DNA from: Sphingomonas sp. CCH9-E2
GTDB lineage: Bacteria; Pseudomonadota; Alphaproteobacteria; Sphingomonadales; Sphingomonadaceae
DNA length: 24,356 bases
NCBI RefSeq assembly: GCF_001557215.1
Contig: NZ_LSJM01000076.1
Coordinates: 1-24,356 of the forward strand
Direction: 5' to 3'
The notes beneath the pieces are model-generated. The model was given only the letters and a program-made list of their open reading frames with translations, made no database searches and had not been told where the DNA came from. Numbering within the stretch: position 1 is the first letter of the stretch; every line of letters begins with the position of its first letter. Shown in pieces: positions 14,847 to 22,925 of this stretch. The position numbers were made by a program, and so were the translations under genes.

Positions 14847-15917
14847 ATGGCCGTTCTGACCGAAGAACAGACGATGCTGCGCGACATGGCGCGCGACTGG
14901 GCGAGCAACGAGAGCCCGGTCACCGCATGGCGCAAGATCCGCAACGCGAACGAAGCGACGGGATATGACCCGGCCGCGTATGCGACGATGGCCGAAATGG
15001 GCTGGACCGGGGTGATCATCCCCGAAGCGCATGGCGGCAGCGATTTCGGCTGGTTGAGCCTGGGCCTGGTGATCGAGGAACTGGGCAAGACGCTGGCGGC
15101 CAGCCCGATCGCGGCGTCGGCTGTCGCGGCCTCCGCCATCCTGCTCGGCGGAAGCGACGCGCAGAAGGAGCAATATCTGTCGCGCATCGCCAGCGGCGAA
15201 CTGGTCGCGACGCTCGCGGTGGATGAAGGGCCACGGCATGATCCCACGGCGATTGCCGCGACGGTGGACGGCGGCAAGCTCAGCGGCACCAAGGCGTTCG
15301 TCGCCGAGGGCGACAGCGCCGGGCTGTTCGTGGTCGCCGCGACCGATGGCCTGTATCTGGTCGAGACAGGGGAGGGCGTGACCGTCTCGCGCCGCCATCT
15401 CGTCGACTTCCGCAGCCATGCGCAGGTGACGTTCGACGGCGCGCCCGCCGACAAGCTGGCGTCGGGCGGTGCCGATCTGCTCGACGCGGTGCTCGACCGC
15501 GCCGCCGTGCTGACGGCGGCCGAGATGCTCGGCATGGCGGGGCAGGCGTTCGACACCACGCTCGCCTATTTGAAGCAGCGCGTGCAGTTCGGGCAGATCC
15601 TCGCGACCTTCCAGGCACTGCAGCATCGCATGGCGAATTTGTTCAGCGAGATCGAGCAGATGCGCTCGGCGGTCGAGGCGGGCCTCGCCGCGATCGACCG
15701 GGGCGGCGATGTGCGCCAGGCGGCGTCGCTGGCCAAGGGCAAGGCGAACGAGATCGGCCATCTGATGAGCCGCGAGCTGATCCAGTTGCATGGCGGCATC
15801 GGCATGACCGACGAATATGACGCCGGCTTCTACCTCAAGCGCATGCGCGTGCTCGAGCAGATGTGGGGCAACACCGCCTATCACCGCGACCGCTTTGCGC
15901 GGCTGAGCGGGTTTTAG
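14847..15917 (+). CDS. Acyl-CoA dehydrogenase, small partner subunit
   Basis: Second acyl-CoA dehydrogenase-fold protein, 356 residues, shorter than its neighbour. It keeps the C-terminal helices with RVQFGQILATFQALQHRMANLFSEIEQM and QLHGGIGMTDEYDAGFYLKRM. At the position where the large subunit has the flavin-contact motif SEPNAGSD it reads LAVDEGPRHDPTA, so that part of a full FAD site is missing. This asymmetry is what one expects of obligate alpha2beta2 dehydrogenases, in which each FAD site is built from both chains. It is therefore probably inactive alone. The 99-nt gap from the large subunit is filled by a palindrome. Beyond it come paired repeats and the TonB receptor promoter. Confidence 0.92.
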   Translation: MAVLTEEQTMLRDMARDWASNESPVTAWRKIRNANEATGYDPAAYATMAEMGWTGVIIPEAHGGSDFGWLSLGLVIEELGKTLAASPIAASAVAASAILLGGSDAQKEQYLSRIASGELVATLAVDEGPRHDPTAIAATVDGGKLSGTKAFVAEGDSAGLFVVAATDGLYLVETGEGVTVSRRHLVDFRSHAQVTFDGAPADKLASGGADLLDAVLDRAAVLTAAEMLGMAGQAFDTTLAYLKQRVQFGQILATFQALQHRMANLFSEIEQMRSAVEAGLAAIDRGGDVRQAASLAKGKANEIGHLMSRELIQLHGGIGMTDEYDAGFYLKRMRVLEQMWGNTAYHRDRFARLSGF

Positions 15918-15987
15918 GGGCGGGGCTATTAAATCCCTTTCCCCGGGGGCCCAAAAAAGGGGGCGTGTTCAAAACTGGCCATTCTTC

Positions 15988-16092
15988 TCCCCTCCCGCTT
16001 GCGGGAGGGGTAGGGGAGGGGCTGTCATCTTCCCAAGACCTCGCGACCTGTTGACATGCCCTCTCCTGACCCCTCCCGCCAGCGGGAGGGGA
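15988..16092. repeat. Paired palindromic repeat, second copy of the CCCCTCCCGC family
   Basis: Hairpins CCCCTCCCGC-TT-GCGGGAGGGG (15989-16010) and CCCCTCCCGC-CA-GCGGGAGGGG (16070-16091) form the outer ends of an inverted pair with arms of about 38 nt. The unit resembles the element at 9336-9462. It lies in the 424-nt gap between the small dehydrogenase subunit and the TonB receptor. The remainder of the gap holds motif copies F and B and a promoter. Confidence 0.8.
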
Positions 16093-16122
16093 ACATGGCT
16101 CCTGAGGCGACGGGGCGATCTT

Positions 16123-16140
16123 TTCGCATCTGCGGTATAA
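16123..16140 (-). promoter_or_regulatory. Weaker operator-like motif copy F (TonB receptor, distal)
   Basis: On the minus strand this reads TTATACCGCAGATGCGAA and matches the consensus at 15 of 18 positions, with TT for the normally invariant first CC and one change in the TTC block. It lies 164 nt upstream of copy B in the same leader, in the same orientation. It could be a secondary site. Confidence 0.35.
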
Positions 16141-16259
16141 ATCCGGCACTTTAGAAGATCGGTTCAGCATACCCGCGCGTAATTCTACGGTGGCCGACGA
16201 CCCCGTGTCTTGCAGGTAACAGCTACGGATCAGTGGCGTTTCGCAACGCTTTTCTCGCC

Positions 16260-16288
16260 TTGACCACAACCCCGGAACTCGCTCTATT
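16260..16288 (+). promoter_or_regulatory. Sigma70-type promoter of the TonB receptor
   Basis: TTGACC (16260-16265), a 17-nt spacer and TCTATT (16283-16288) form the best promoter I see in the window, 53 nt before the receptor ATG. Motif copy B starts inside the -10 and runs over the expected transcription start, a position typical of repressor sites. Confidence 0.6.
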
Positions 16289-16304
16289 CGAGTTTACGGT
16301 ATGG
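16287..16304 (-). promoter_or_regulatory. Operator-like motif copy B (TonB receptor)
   Basis: On the minus strand this reads CCATACCGTAAACTCGAA and matches the consensus at 16 of 18, keeping both invariant blocks. It overlaps the promoter -10 and the predicted start point, 37 nt before the receptor ATG. Confidence 0.55.
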
Positions 16305-16341
16305 AACCGCACAGCGTTCCGGCCGAACGGGAGTGGGATCT

Positions 16342-19299
16342 ATGAAGAAGCAGCTTTTGGCGGCGTGCGGTGTGTCGGCGCTCGTCCTTGGCGGTACCGC
16401 ACCGGCCTTTGCGCAGGATAGCGGGGAAGAATCCGAAATCGTCATTACCGGGTCGCTGATCGCCGGGACGCCCGAGGATGCGGCGCTGCCGGTCGATGTG
16501 ATCGGTGCGGAGGAACTTGCGAAGCAGGGCAATCCGACCGTCCTCGACCTGGTCAAGGCATTGCCGAGCTCGAGCGCATCGCTCGGCGACGCCAATCAGT
16601 TCGACAGCCGCTCGCAGGGGGCCGAGGGCATTGCGACGGTCAATCTGCGCGGCCTGAGCCCGCAACGTACGCTGGTGCTGCTCAATTCGAAGCGCCTGGC
16701 GACGTCGGGTAACGGCGTTCCATCGGTCGACATTAACCTGCTGCCGCAGGCCGCGATCGGCCGGGTCGAGGTGCTGAAGGACGGTGCCGCGGCGACCTAT
16801 GGGTCCGAAGCGATTGCGGGCGTGGTCAACTTCATCACCCGCACCAATCAGCGGGGGTTCCAGGGATCGGGCAGCTACCGGTTCATCGACGGTTCGGATG
16901 GCGACATCGACGCCTCGCTGAGCTTTGGCCATGTCGGCGACAATTTCCGCGTGCTGATTGCGGCGGGGTATCAGCAGCGCGGGCAGCTGATGGCCAAGGA
17001 CCGCGACTGGGCGATCCGGCCTTATTCCGAAAACCCGCAGGGCGGCTGGACCGGCGGCGGCAACCCCGCCAACTTCCTGTTCCTGGGCGCCACCGGGTCG
17101 CCGATTACCGGGATCGCCGCAGACTCGGCCTGCGCCCCGCTCGGCGGCTTCGTCGGGGCGGATGCGCGCTGCTACAACCAATATTCGGTCTATGACAATC
17201 TGGTCGAGAAGGAGATGCGCGGCCAGGCGTTCATCGATTTCGAATGGGATGTGGGCGAAAAGACGACGCTGCAGGTGACCGCGCTTTACGGGCGCACCAC
17301 GGTTCCGAACTATCTGACTTCGCCTTCCTATCTGTTGACCCAGCCGCCGTCCGGCGTCGCGATTGCGGGCACGCCGTTCGCGCCGTTCGCGGCGCTGCTC
17401 AACAGCGGGTTCTTCGTGCCCAGCGCCAACCCTGGCCTTGTCGCCTATCGCGCGGCCAACACGACCCCGGCGGGTGCGGGTGTGCTGTTCCCGACCCTGT
17501 TGTTCCGGCCGTTCCTGCTCGGCGGCAATCCGTCGACGCTCGACAATGAATTCGCGCCTGGTTCCGCAACGGGTCTGCGCAAGGGTGAATCGACGCGGTT
17601 CACCGCCGAACTGCGCGGGGAGATCGCGGACGGGCTGAACTATAACCTCAACGCCACCTATCACAGCTATTATCGCTACATTGACGGCTACGACTCGTTC
17701 GGTGACCGGGTGCAGCGCGCGCTGCTCGGTTTTGGCGGGCCGAACTGCACGGGCAGCACCCCGGGCGCCAATGGCTGTCTGTGGTTCAACCCGTTCGGCA
17801 ATGCGGTGTCGGTCAACCCGGCGACCGGCCAGACCAACCCGGTCGCCAATGGCCCGGCGAACAGCGCCGAGCTGACCGACTGGTTCTTCGTCCGCTCGAA
17901 CACCAAGGTGAATACCGACCTGCTGGTGTTCGAAGGGTCGCTGAGCGGCGGTACCGGCATCAGCCTGCCGGGCGGCGAGGTCCAATTCGGTGTTGGCGCG
18001 CAATATCGCGATACGTCGATCAAGGGCCGTTATGGCGCGGCCAACAATCTGGCAACCAACCCCTGCCGCGAATCCCCGCTCAACGGCAATACCAATGGCG
18101 CGGCATGCTCGGGTGGTCGTGCCCCGGCGGGTGCGCTCGGCTTCCTCGGCACCAATCTCGACTATGACCTGCAGGGCGATGTCTGGGCGGTCTATGGCGA
18201 AGCGCAGTTGCCGGTGTTCGACTCGTTGAACCTGCAGCTCGCCGCGCGGTTCGAGGATTATGGCGGCGCGACCGGATCGACCTTCGATCCCCAGATCCGT
18301 GCGCGCTGGCAGGTGACCGACTGGCTGGCGGTGCGTGGCGGCTTCGGCACCACCTTCCGCGCGCCGACGCTCAATCAGCTCGCGCCCGGATCGATCACCG
18401 CGCTGCAGATCATCGACACGACCTTCCGCCCGATCGACGTGTTCGGCAACCCGAACCTGGTGCCGGAAAGCTCCAAAAACTATGGCGGCGGCGTGTTGTT
18501 CAACGCGGGCGGGTTCAGCGCCAGCATCGATTATTACCGCTATGATATCGAGGATGTGATCGTCAGCGATCCGCTGATCTCGATGGTCAATACGCTGTTC
18601 CCCAGCACTGGCGGCAATACCTGCGCGACCAATGCCGGGCTGGCGGCGCGGTTCACCTTTTCGACCGGCCCGTGCACCGCGACCACGGCGCGCACCGCGA
18701 TCTCGCGCGTGCGCACGCAAAACCAGAATGGCGCGTCGATCACCAATGAGGGCATCGATGTCACCGCCAGCTATCGCGGGACCGACCTGCTGGGTGAGGG
18801 CACGCGCTTCGCGATTGGTGGCAACGTCACCTACACGCTGCAGAACCGGATCAGCGACATCTTCGTCGAAGGGACGCTGGTGCAGGCGGGCTATGACGGC
18901 GTCGGGCTGCTCAACTATCAGACGACGCTCTACCCCGTGCCCGAGTGGAAGGGGCAGGGCTTCCTGGAGTTCGGTACCGGGCCGGTCGATGCGCGGCTGA
19001 CCGTTACCTATATCGACGGGCTGTATGACCAGCGCGCCGATGTCACGACGGCGGGCGTCTACGGCCCCAACGCCTCGCTCGGCGGGGCGCGGGTGACCGA
19101 GGGGGCACAGATCGGCAGCTTCACCACCGCGGATTTCACGATCCAGTTCGAAATCACGCAAAACGTGACTCTGTCGGGCAGCGTCTACAACATCTTCGAC
19201 CAGGATCCGCCCTTCGCACGCGAAGACTATAACTACGAACCGTTCGTGGGGAATCCTCTGGGCCGCAACTTCAAGATTGGCGTGTCCGCCAAATTCTGA
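16342..19299 (+). CDS. TonB-dependent outer-membrane receptor
   Basis: Active outer-membrane importer of 985 residues, energised by TonB-ExbBD. A Sec signal peptide is clear (MKKQLLAACG to APAFA, cleavage near residue 24). The TonB box EIVITG (32-37) comes next. The plug domain follows, with PVDVIGAEELAKQG, VNLRGLSPQRTLVLLNSKR, and the RVEVLKDGAAATYGSEAIAGVVNFITR motif. A 22-strand barrel of about 800 residues then ends in the terminal aromatic Phe of NFKIGVSAKF. Its size and motifs fit the large receptors of sphingomonads used for plant-derived or hydrophobic compounds and siderophores. I prefer ATG 16342 (GGGAG 8 nt upstream) to GTG 16333. It is followed by a terminator and a permease gene. 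Likely job: bringing the pathway's substrate across the outer membrane. Confidence 0.96.
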   Translation: MKKQLLAACGVSALVLGGTAPAFAQDSGEESEIVITGSLIAGTPEDAALPVDVIGAEELAKQGNPTVLDLVKALPSSSASLGDANQFDSRSQGAEGIATVNLRGLSPQRTLVLLNSKRLATSGNGVPSVDINLLPQAAIGRVEVLKDGAAATYGSEAIAGVVNFITRTNQRGFQGSGSYRFIDGSDGDIDASLSFGHVGDNFRVLIAAGYQQRGQLMAKDRDWAIRPYSENPQGGWTGGGNPANFLFLGATGSPITGIAADSACAPLGGFVGADARCYNQYSVYDNLVEKEMRGQAFIDFEWDVGEKTTLQVTALYGRTTVPNYLTSPSYLLTQPPSGVAIAGTPFAPFAALLNSGFFVPSANPGLVAYRAANTTPAGAGVLFPTLLFRPFLLGGNPSTLDNEFAPGSATGLRKGESTRFTAELRGEIADGLNYNLNATYHSYYRYIDGYDSFGDRVQRALLGFGGPNCTGSTPGANGCLWFNPFGNAVSVNPATGQTNPVANGPANSAELTDWFFVRSNTKVNTDLLVFEGSLSGGTGISLPGGEVQFGVGAQYRDTSIKGRYGAANNLATNPCRESPLNGNTNGAACSGGRAPAGALGFLGTNLDYDLQGDVWAVYGEAQLPVFDSLNLQLAARFEDYGGATGSTFDPQIRARWQVTDWLAVRGGFGTTFRAPTLNQLAPGSITALQIIDTTFRPIDVFGNPNLVPESSKNYGGGVLFNAGGFSASIDYYRYDIEDVIVSDPLISMVNTLFPSTGGNTCATNAGLAARFTFSTGPCTATTARTAISRVRTQNQNGASITNEGIDVTASYRGTDLLGEGTRFAIGGNVTYTLQNRISDIFVEGTLVQAGYDGVGLLNYQTTLYPVPEWKGQGFLEFGTGPVDARLTVTYIDGLYDQRADVTTAGVYGPNASLGGARVTEGAQIGSFTTADFTIQFEITQNVTLSGSVYNIFDQDPPFAREDYNYEPFVGNPLGRNFKIGVSAKF

Positions 19300-19312
19300 A
19301 GCCGGCACCTTG

Positions 19313-19354
19313 CAGGGTCTCGTCGCGCGGGGAACGCGGCGGGACCCTGTTTTT
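19313..19354 (+). terminator. Terminator after the TonB receptor
   Basis: A 15-bp stem, CAGGGTCTCGTCGCG (19313-19327) with CGCGGCGGGACCCTG (19335-19349), contains two G-U wobbles, has a 7-nt loop, and is followed by TTTTT. It separates the receptor from the permease gene, so the latter depends on readthrough or its own promoter. Confidence 0.88.
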
Positions 19355-19391
19355 ATCGGGCCATATGGCCGCTTGAAGGAGTAGCGTAACG

Positions 19392-20693
19392 ATGGCGACC
19401 ATCCCCGCGACGTCCGCTGAGGACGCGCTCGCGATCCGGCGGCGCAGCGCCACGCTGATCCTGCTCACCGCCGCCTATTTCTTCAGCTACATGGACCGGC
19501 AGATCCTCGCGATCCTGCAGGAGGACATCAAGAAAGAGCTGTTGCTGTCCGACACGCAGCTCGGGCTGCTCGCGGGGTTCGCGTTCGCGATCTTCTACGC
19601 GACCTTGGGCCTGCCGGTCGCGCGCTGGGCGGACCGGAGCAACCGCGTCAACATCATCGCGATCGCGCTGTCGCTGTGGAGCGCGATGACCGCGGTGTGC
19701 GGCCTCGCGCAGAATTTCGTGCAATTGCTGGTCGCCCGCATCGGCGTCGGCATCGGTGAGGCCGGGTCGAGCCCGCCCAGCCATTCGATCATCGCCGACC
19801 TCTACCCGCCCGAAAAGCGTGCGGGAGCGATGGGCATCTACTCGCTCGGCGTAGTGCTCGGCGCGGCGGGCGGCACGATCATCGGCGGCACGCTGGCGCA
19901 TTATTTCGGGTGGCGCGTCGCGATGTTCGCGGTCGGCATTCCCGGCATCCTGCTGGCGATCGTCATCAAGCTGTTCGTGGTCGAGCCGCGCCGCGGCCTG
20001 TCCGACCCCAGCCATATCCCCGCCGCGCAGGGCGCGATGCCGAGCTTTGGCGAGGGCTTTCGCTCGCTCTTCGCCAATCGCGCCGCGGTGCATCTGGTGC
20101 TGGGTGTCACCATCACCTCGCTGATCGGCTATGGCCACACCGCGTTCGGCCCCAGCTTCCTGATCCGCACGATCGGGCTGACCAAGATCGAGATCGCGTC
20201 GATCGTCGCGCCGGTCGGCGCAGTCTGCGGCACGCTGTCGGCGGTGCTGGGCGGCTGGCTGGCGAACAAGGCGGCGGTGCGCTGGGGGCTGCACAGCCAG
20301 GCATGGCTGGTGCTGGTGATGAAGGGAGTGGGGCTGCCGCTGTCCTTCCTGTTCTTCGCGTCGTCCGATCCGTGGATCGCGATTCCCATCTACTGGGTCT
20401 CGCTGTTGCTGGTGAACTCGTACCTCGGTCCGAGCTTCGCGCTGATCCAGGGCCTCGCCCCGCTGCGGATGCGCGCGCTGTGGGCGGCGGTGACGTTGCT
20501 GGTGATCAACCTGATCGGCCTGGGCCTCGGCCCGACGATGATCGGCGTCATCTCCGACGCGCTCAAGCCAAGCTATGGCGAAGCGGAGGCGCTGCGGCTG
20601 GCGATGCTAACCTTCGCGGCGGCGACGCCCTGGGCGCTGTTCCATTACTGGCGCGCGGGGGTGTGGCTGAAGCGGGGGGCGAGGACGATCTGA
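19392..20693 (+). CDS. MFS permease, spinster-like
   Basis: Predicted 12-helix inner-membrane transporter of 433 residues. The N-terminal AYFFSYMDRQILAILQEDIKKEL, SDTQLGLLAGFAFAIFYATLGLPVARWADRSNRVNII and RIGVGIGEAGSSPPSHSIIADLYPPEKRAGAMGIY stretches are characteristic of the spinster-like MFS group common beside TonB receptors in sphingomonads. AAGGAG is about 8 nt before ATG 19392. It follows the receptor by 92 nt, with a terminator between. Together they would carry a substrate across both membranes. The next plus-strand gene is a decayed acetyltransferase, so the functional unit probably ends here. Direction of transport (import rather than efflux) is inferred from context. Confidence 0.92.
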   Translation: MATIPATSAEDALAIRRRSATLILLTAAYFFSYMDRQILAILQEDIKKELLLSDTQLGLLAGFAFAIFYATLGLPVARWADRSNRVNIIAIALSLWSAMTAVCGLAQNFVQLLVARIGVGIGEAGSSPPSHSIIADLYPPEKRAGAMGIYSLGVVLGAAGGTIIGGTLAHYFGWRVAMFAVGIPGILLAIVIKLFVVEPRRGLSDPSHIPAAQGAMPSFGEGFRSLFANRAAVHLVLGVTITSLIGYGHTAFGPSFLIRTIGLTKIEIASIVAPVGAVCGTLSAVLGGWLANKAAVRWGLHSQAWLVLVMKGVGLPLSFLFFASSDPWIAIPIYWVSLLLVNSYLGPSFALIQGLAPLRMRALWAAVTLLVINLIGLGLGPTMIGVISDALKPSYGEAEALRLAMLTFAAATPWALFHYWRAGVWLKRGARTI

Positions 20694-20783
20694 AAGCATA
20701 CTTAACAATAGGAATTGTTTTCGCTGCGTGTGAAGAGCTGACGCGCCGGTGGGAGTGAGACACGCAGGCAGGGTGCCGAAAGG

Positions 20784-21586
20784 ATGTTCCATGCCGCCTG
20801 CTTATGTCCCGTCGATCCGCTTTCGCAGGAACTTGGCCAAGTCACGGCCGATCTGCGCGCCGCGCCGCGCGGCTGGCGTGGCGCTCGGGTCATCCGCGCA
20901 ACGCTGAGCGCGGTGTGCAGTTTCCGTCGCGGACCGTGTTGGCCAAGCTGATGCGCGAGCTTGGCACGGCGCTGTTCCCGCTGCGGCTCGGCCCGCCCGA
21001 ACTGACCGCCGGGAACGAGAATAGGTGGGTCGAGCCACGCTGGAATCGACCCTGTCGCAGCTGGGCGCGCAGGTCGAGATCGAATTGCGCATCGGCTATC
21101 CGGCATCGACGCGGTGCAATCATCCATTATCGCGTCGCGCATTACCTCCACTATCTCGGCGCGCCATTGGTCGCACGAGTGATTGCGGAGGTCGCGCATT
21201 CGGCCACCGGCATCGACATCCATCCCGGCGCGACGATCGGGCGCAGCTTCTTTATCGACCATGGCACCGGCTTCGTGATCGGTGAGACGGCGCGGATCGG
21301 CGACCGGGTGCGCATCTATCAGGGCGTCACGCTGGGCGGGGAGCCGCGCGCGGCTGGAGCGGCGCGCGGCGCGGATGTTAAGGAGCGGCGACACCCGACG
21401 ATCGAGGACGATGTCGTGATCTTCGCCGGCGCCATGCTGCTTGGCCCGATCACGATCGGCGCTCGGTCTCAGATCGGCGCGAATGTCGCGCCGGACAGCC
21501 TGGTTAAACATGCCGCCCCGACGATCCGGGTTCAAAACTCCAGCACGCGGTCGTCGAACAGCCCGAACACGATGGTCGAGGCGTAA
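20784..21586 (+). pseudogene. Decayed serine O-acetyltransferase (EpsC/CysE type)
   Basis: Remnant of an enzyme that makes O-acetylserine for cysteine synthesis. The left-handed beta-helix domain is still in frame: [40 protein letters not shown], then [25 protein letters not shown]. The N-terminal helical domain is recognisable only by changing frame. [19 protein letters not shown] (from 20808) moves near 20865-20890 to [29 protein letters not shown]. It then shifts near 21023 to [23 protein letters not shown], near 21102 to IDAV, and near 21120 to [13 protein letters not shown]. Every shift is equivalent to loss of one base. The C-terminus also appears short after GANV, and the frame runs into the 3' end of the opposite-strand regulator. 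A complete cysE elsewhere in the genome is likely. Confidence 0.85.
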
Positions 21587-22776
21587 AAGGCGACCGCACG
21601 CTCGCGCGGCATGGTGCTCGCCCATTTGCGCATGTCGAACGCCGCGTTTTGCAGTGCCATCATCGTCTGGCTGGCGACGAGCGGGTCGATCGCGCGGATC
21701 GATCCCTCCGCAATGCCGTCGGACAGCATGCCGGCATAGCGCCGCGCGATGCGGTTCGACCGGTCGATCAGCGCGGTGCGCACGCGCGCGGGCAGGCCCG
21801 ACAGCGCGGTGGTGCGCAGCAGGGGCCCGCGTTCGGAAAACTGCACGTCGAGCAGGGTGGCGATGATGCTGGTCAGCTTGCGCCAATGGTCACCCGGCCC
21901 CTCTTCGGCCAGCCGCTGTGCGTCGGCGATCAGATCGAAGCTGCGCTTGTAGCATTCGATCACCAGCTCGTCCTTGGCGTCGAGATGGTGGTAGAAGCTG
22001 CCCTTGGTGACGTTGAGCTCGCTCGCGATCTTCTGCACCGATGCGCCGCGATAGCCGAGCTCGTTGATCAGCCGCGTCGCCGCCAGCAGGAACGCCTCGC
22101 GCCCCGGCTCGGCCTCGTCATGCGTCAGGTCGAGCATCTCGGGCTTCCACACATCGCCCGGGGTGGCGATGCCGTGGCGGAACACGTCCATCAGCCGGCT
22201 TTCGACGCGCGGATATTCGTCGATTTCGTAGCGGGTGATCCAGGCCGGGAGCCAGAAGGTATTCTCGAGCAGCACATGCGCGCGCCCGCCGCGCAGATCG
22301 GTTTCGGCGCGGGTGCCGCCTTCGCCCCATAACGCGCGGGTCTTGCGGAAAATCTGCTGCCAGCGCTGCATCAGGCGGGTGCGCAACTCGCCCTCCATCG
22401 CGCGCAAGTCGGACAGGATCGCGAACGCCTTTTCCTCGCCGCGATGGATGCTGGCGAGGCGCTCCATGTTGATCGACAGATAGCGGGCAACGCGCGCCTC
22501 GGGCGTCGCTTCGCGATGCGCCTCGTCCAGCATCGCATCGAGCCGGTCGAGCGTCACGTCGAACGCCGCCGCCGCCAGGTCTTCCTTGCGCTTGAAATAA
22601 TAGGTCACGCTGGTGGTGTTGAGGCCCACGCGCTGCGCCACATCGGCGAAGGTCATGCCCTTCGCACTCTGATCGTTGATCACGTCCGCTGCCGCCGCGA
22701 GGATCGCGTCGCGCTTGGCGCGGAACCGTTTCGTTTCACCCCGCGCCTCTCCGGGCGCTGCGTCTTCGGCGTTCAT
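21532..22776 (-). CDS. Tandem TetR/AcrR-type regulator with two DNA-binding domains
   Basis: Transcriptional regulator of 414 residues, twice the usual TetR length of about 200. Two complete TetR N-terminal domains are visible. The first (about 22-68) is [44 protein letters not shown]. The second (about 227-273) is [44 protein letters not shown]. Each is followed by its own helical ligand/dimer region. It has intact helix-turn-helices in both halves and no stop or frame slip at the join (around 212-226), so it reads as one protein. ATG 22776 lacks a clear ribosome site. It is divergent from the third acyl-CoA dehydrogenase, with motif copy C between them. Probable role: ligand-responsive repressor of the acyl-CoA degradation genes here (inference). 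Confidence 0.92.
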   Translation of the reverse strand: MNAEDAAPGEARGETKRFRAKRDAILAAAADVINDQSAKGMTFADVAQRVGLNTTSVTYYFKRKEDLAAAAFDVTLDRLDAMLDEAHREATPEARVARYLSINMERLASIHRGEEKAFAILSDLRAMEGELRTRLMQRWQQIFRKTRALWGEGGTRAETDLRGGRAHVLLENTFWLPAWITRYEIDEYPRVESRLMDVFRHGIATPGDVWKPEMLDLTHDEAEPGREAFLLAATRLINELGYRGASVQKIASELNVTKGSFYHHLDAKDELVIECYKRSFDLIADAQRLAEEGPGDHWRKLTSIIATLLDVQFSERGPLLRTTALSGLPARVRTALIDRSNRIARRYAGMLSDGIAEGSIRAIDPLVASQTMMALQNAAFDMRKWASTMPRERAVAFYASTIVFGLFDDRVLEF

Positions 22777-22874
22777 CCGATTAGATTAGCAAATTTGATT
22801 CGAACGAACAGTCCTAAACGCGTGTTTGGCCATGCGCAGCAAACCGTAGCCGAAAAATGCGGCGAGCCCCACTT

Positions 22875-22892
22875 TACCGAATATCGGGTATG
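22875..22892 (-). promoter_or_regulatory. Operator-like motif copy C (tandem TetR / dehydrogenase region)
   Basis: On the minus strand this reads CCATACCCGATATTCGGT, keeping the CCATAC and TTC blocks and matching the consensus at 14 of 18. It lies 98 nt upstream of the tandem TetR start, oriented with that gene, and 140 nt before the dehydrogenase. A CTGACA (minus strand, 22904-22909) could be a -35 for the regulator, which would place the motif over its promoter and allow autoregulation. Confidence 0.5.
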
Positions 22893-22925
22893 GCCTAACG
22901 TCTTTGTCAGCTTCGCTGGATCGGC

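Noticed and set aside
16294..19308. A 1004-residue open frame opposite the TonB receptor
   Set aside because: It mirrors the receptor codons in antisense, is full of Arg/Gly/Ala/His shadow composition, and lacks any domain. The plus-strand receptor has signal peptide, TonB box and plug motifs.
20704..20721. AACAAT-AGGA-ATTGTT hairpin with a short T-run after the permease
   Set aside because: Stem of only six mostly A-T pairs and an interrupted T-run; too weak to call a terminator, though it may contribute.
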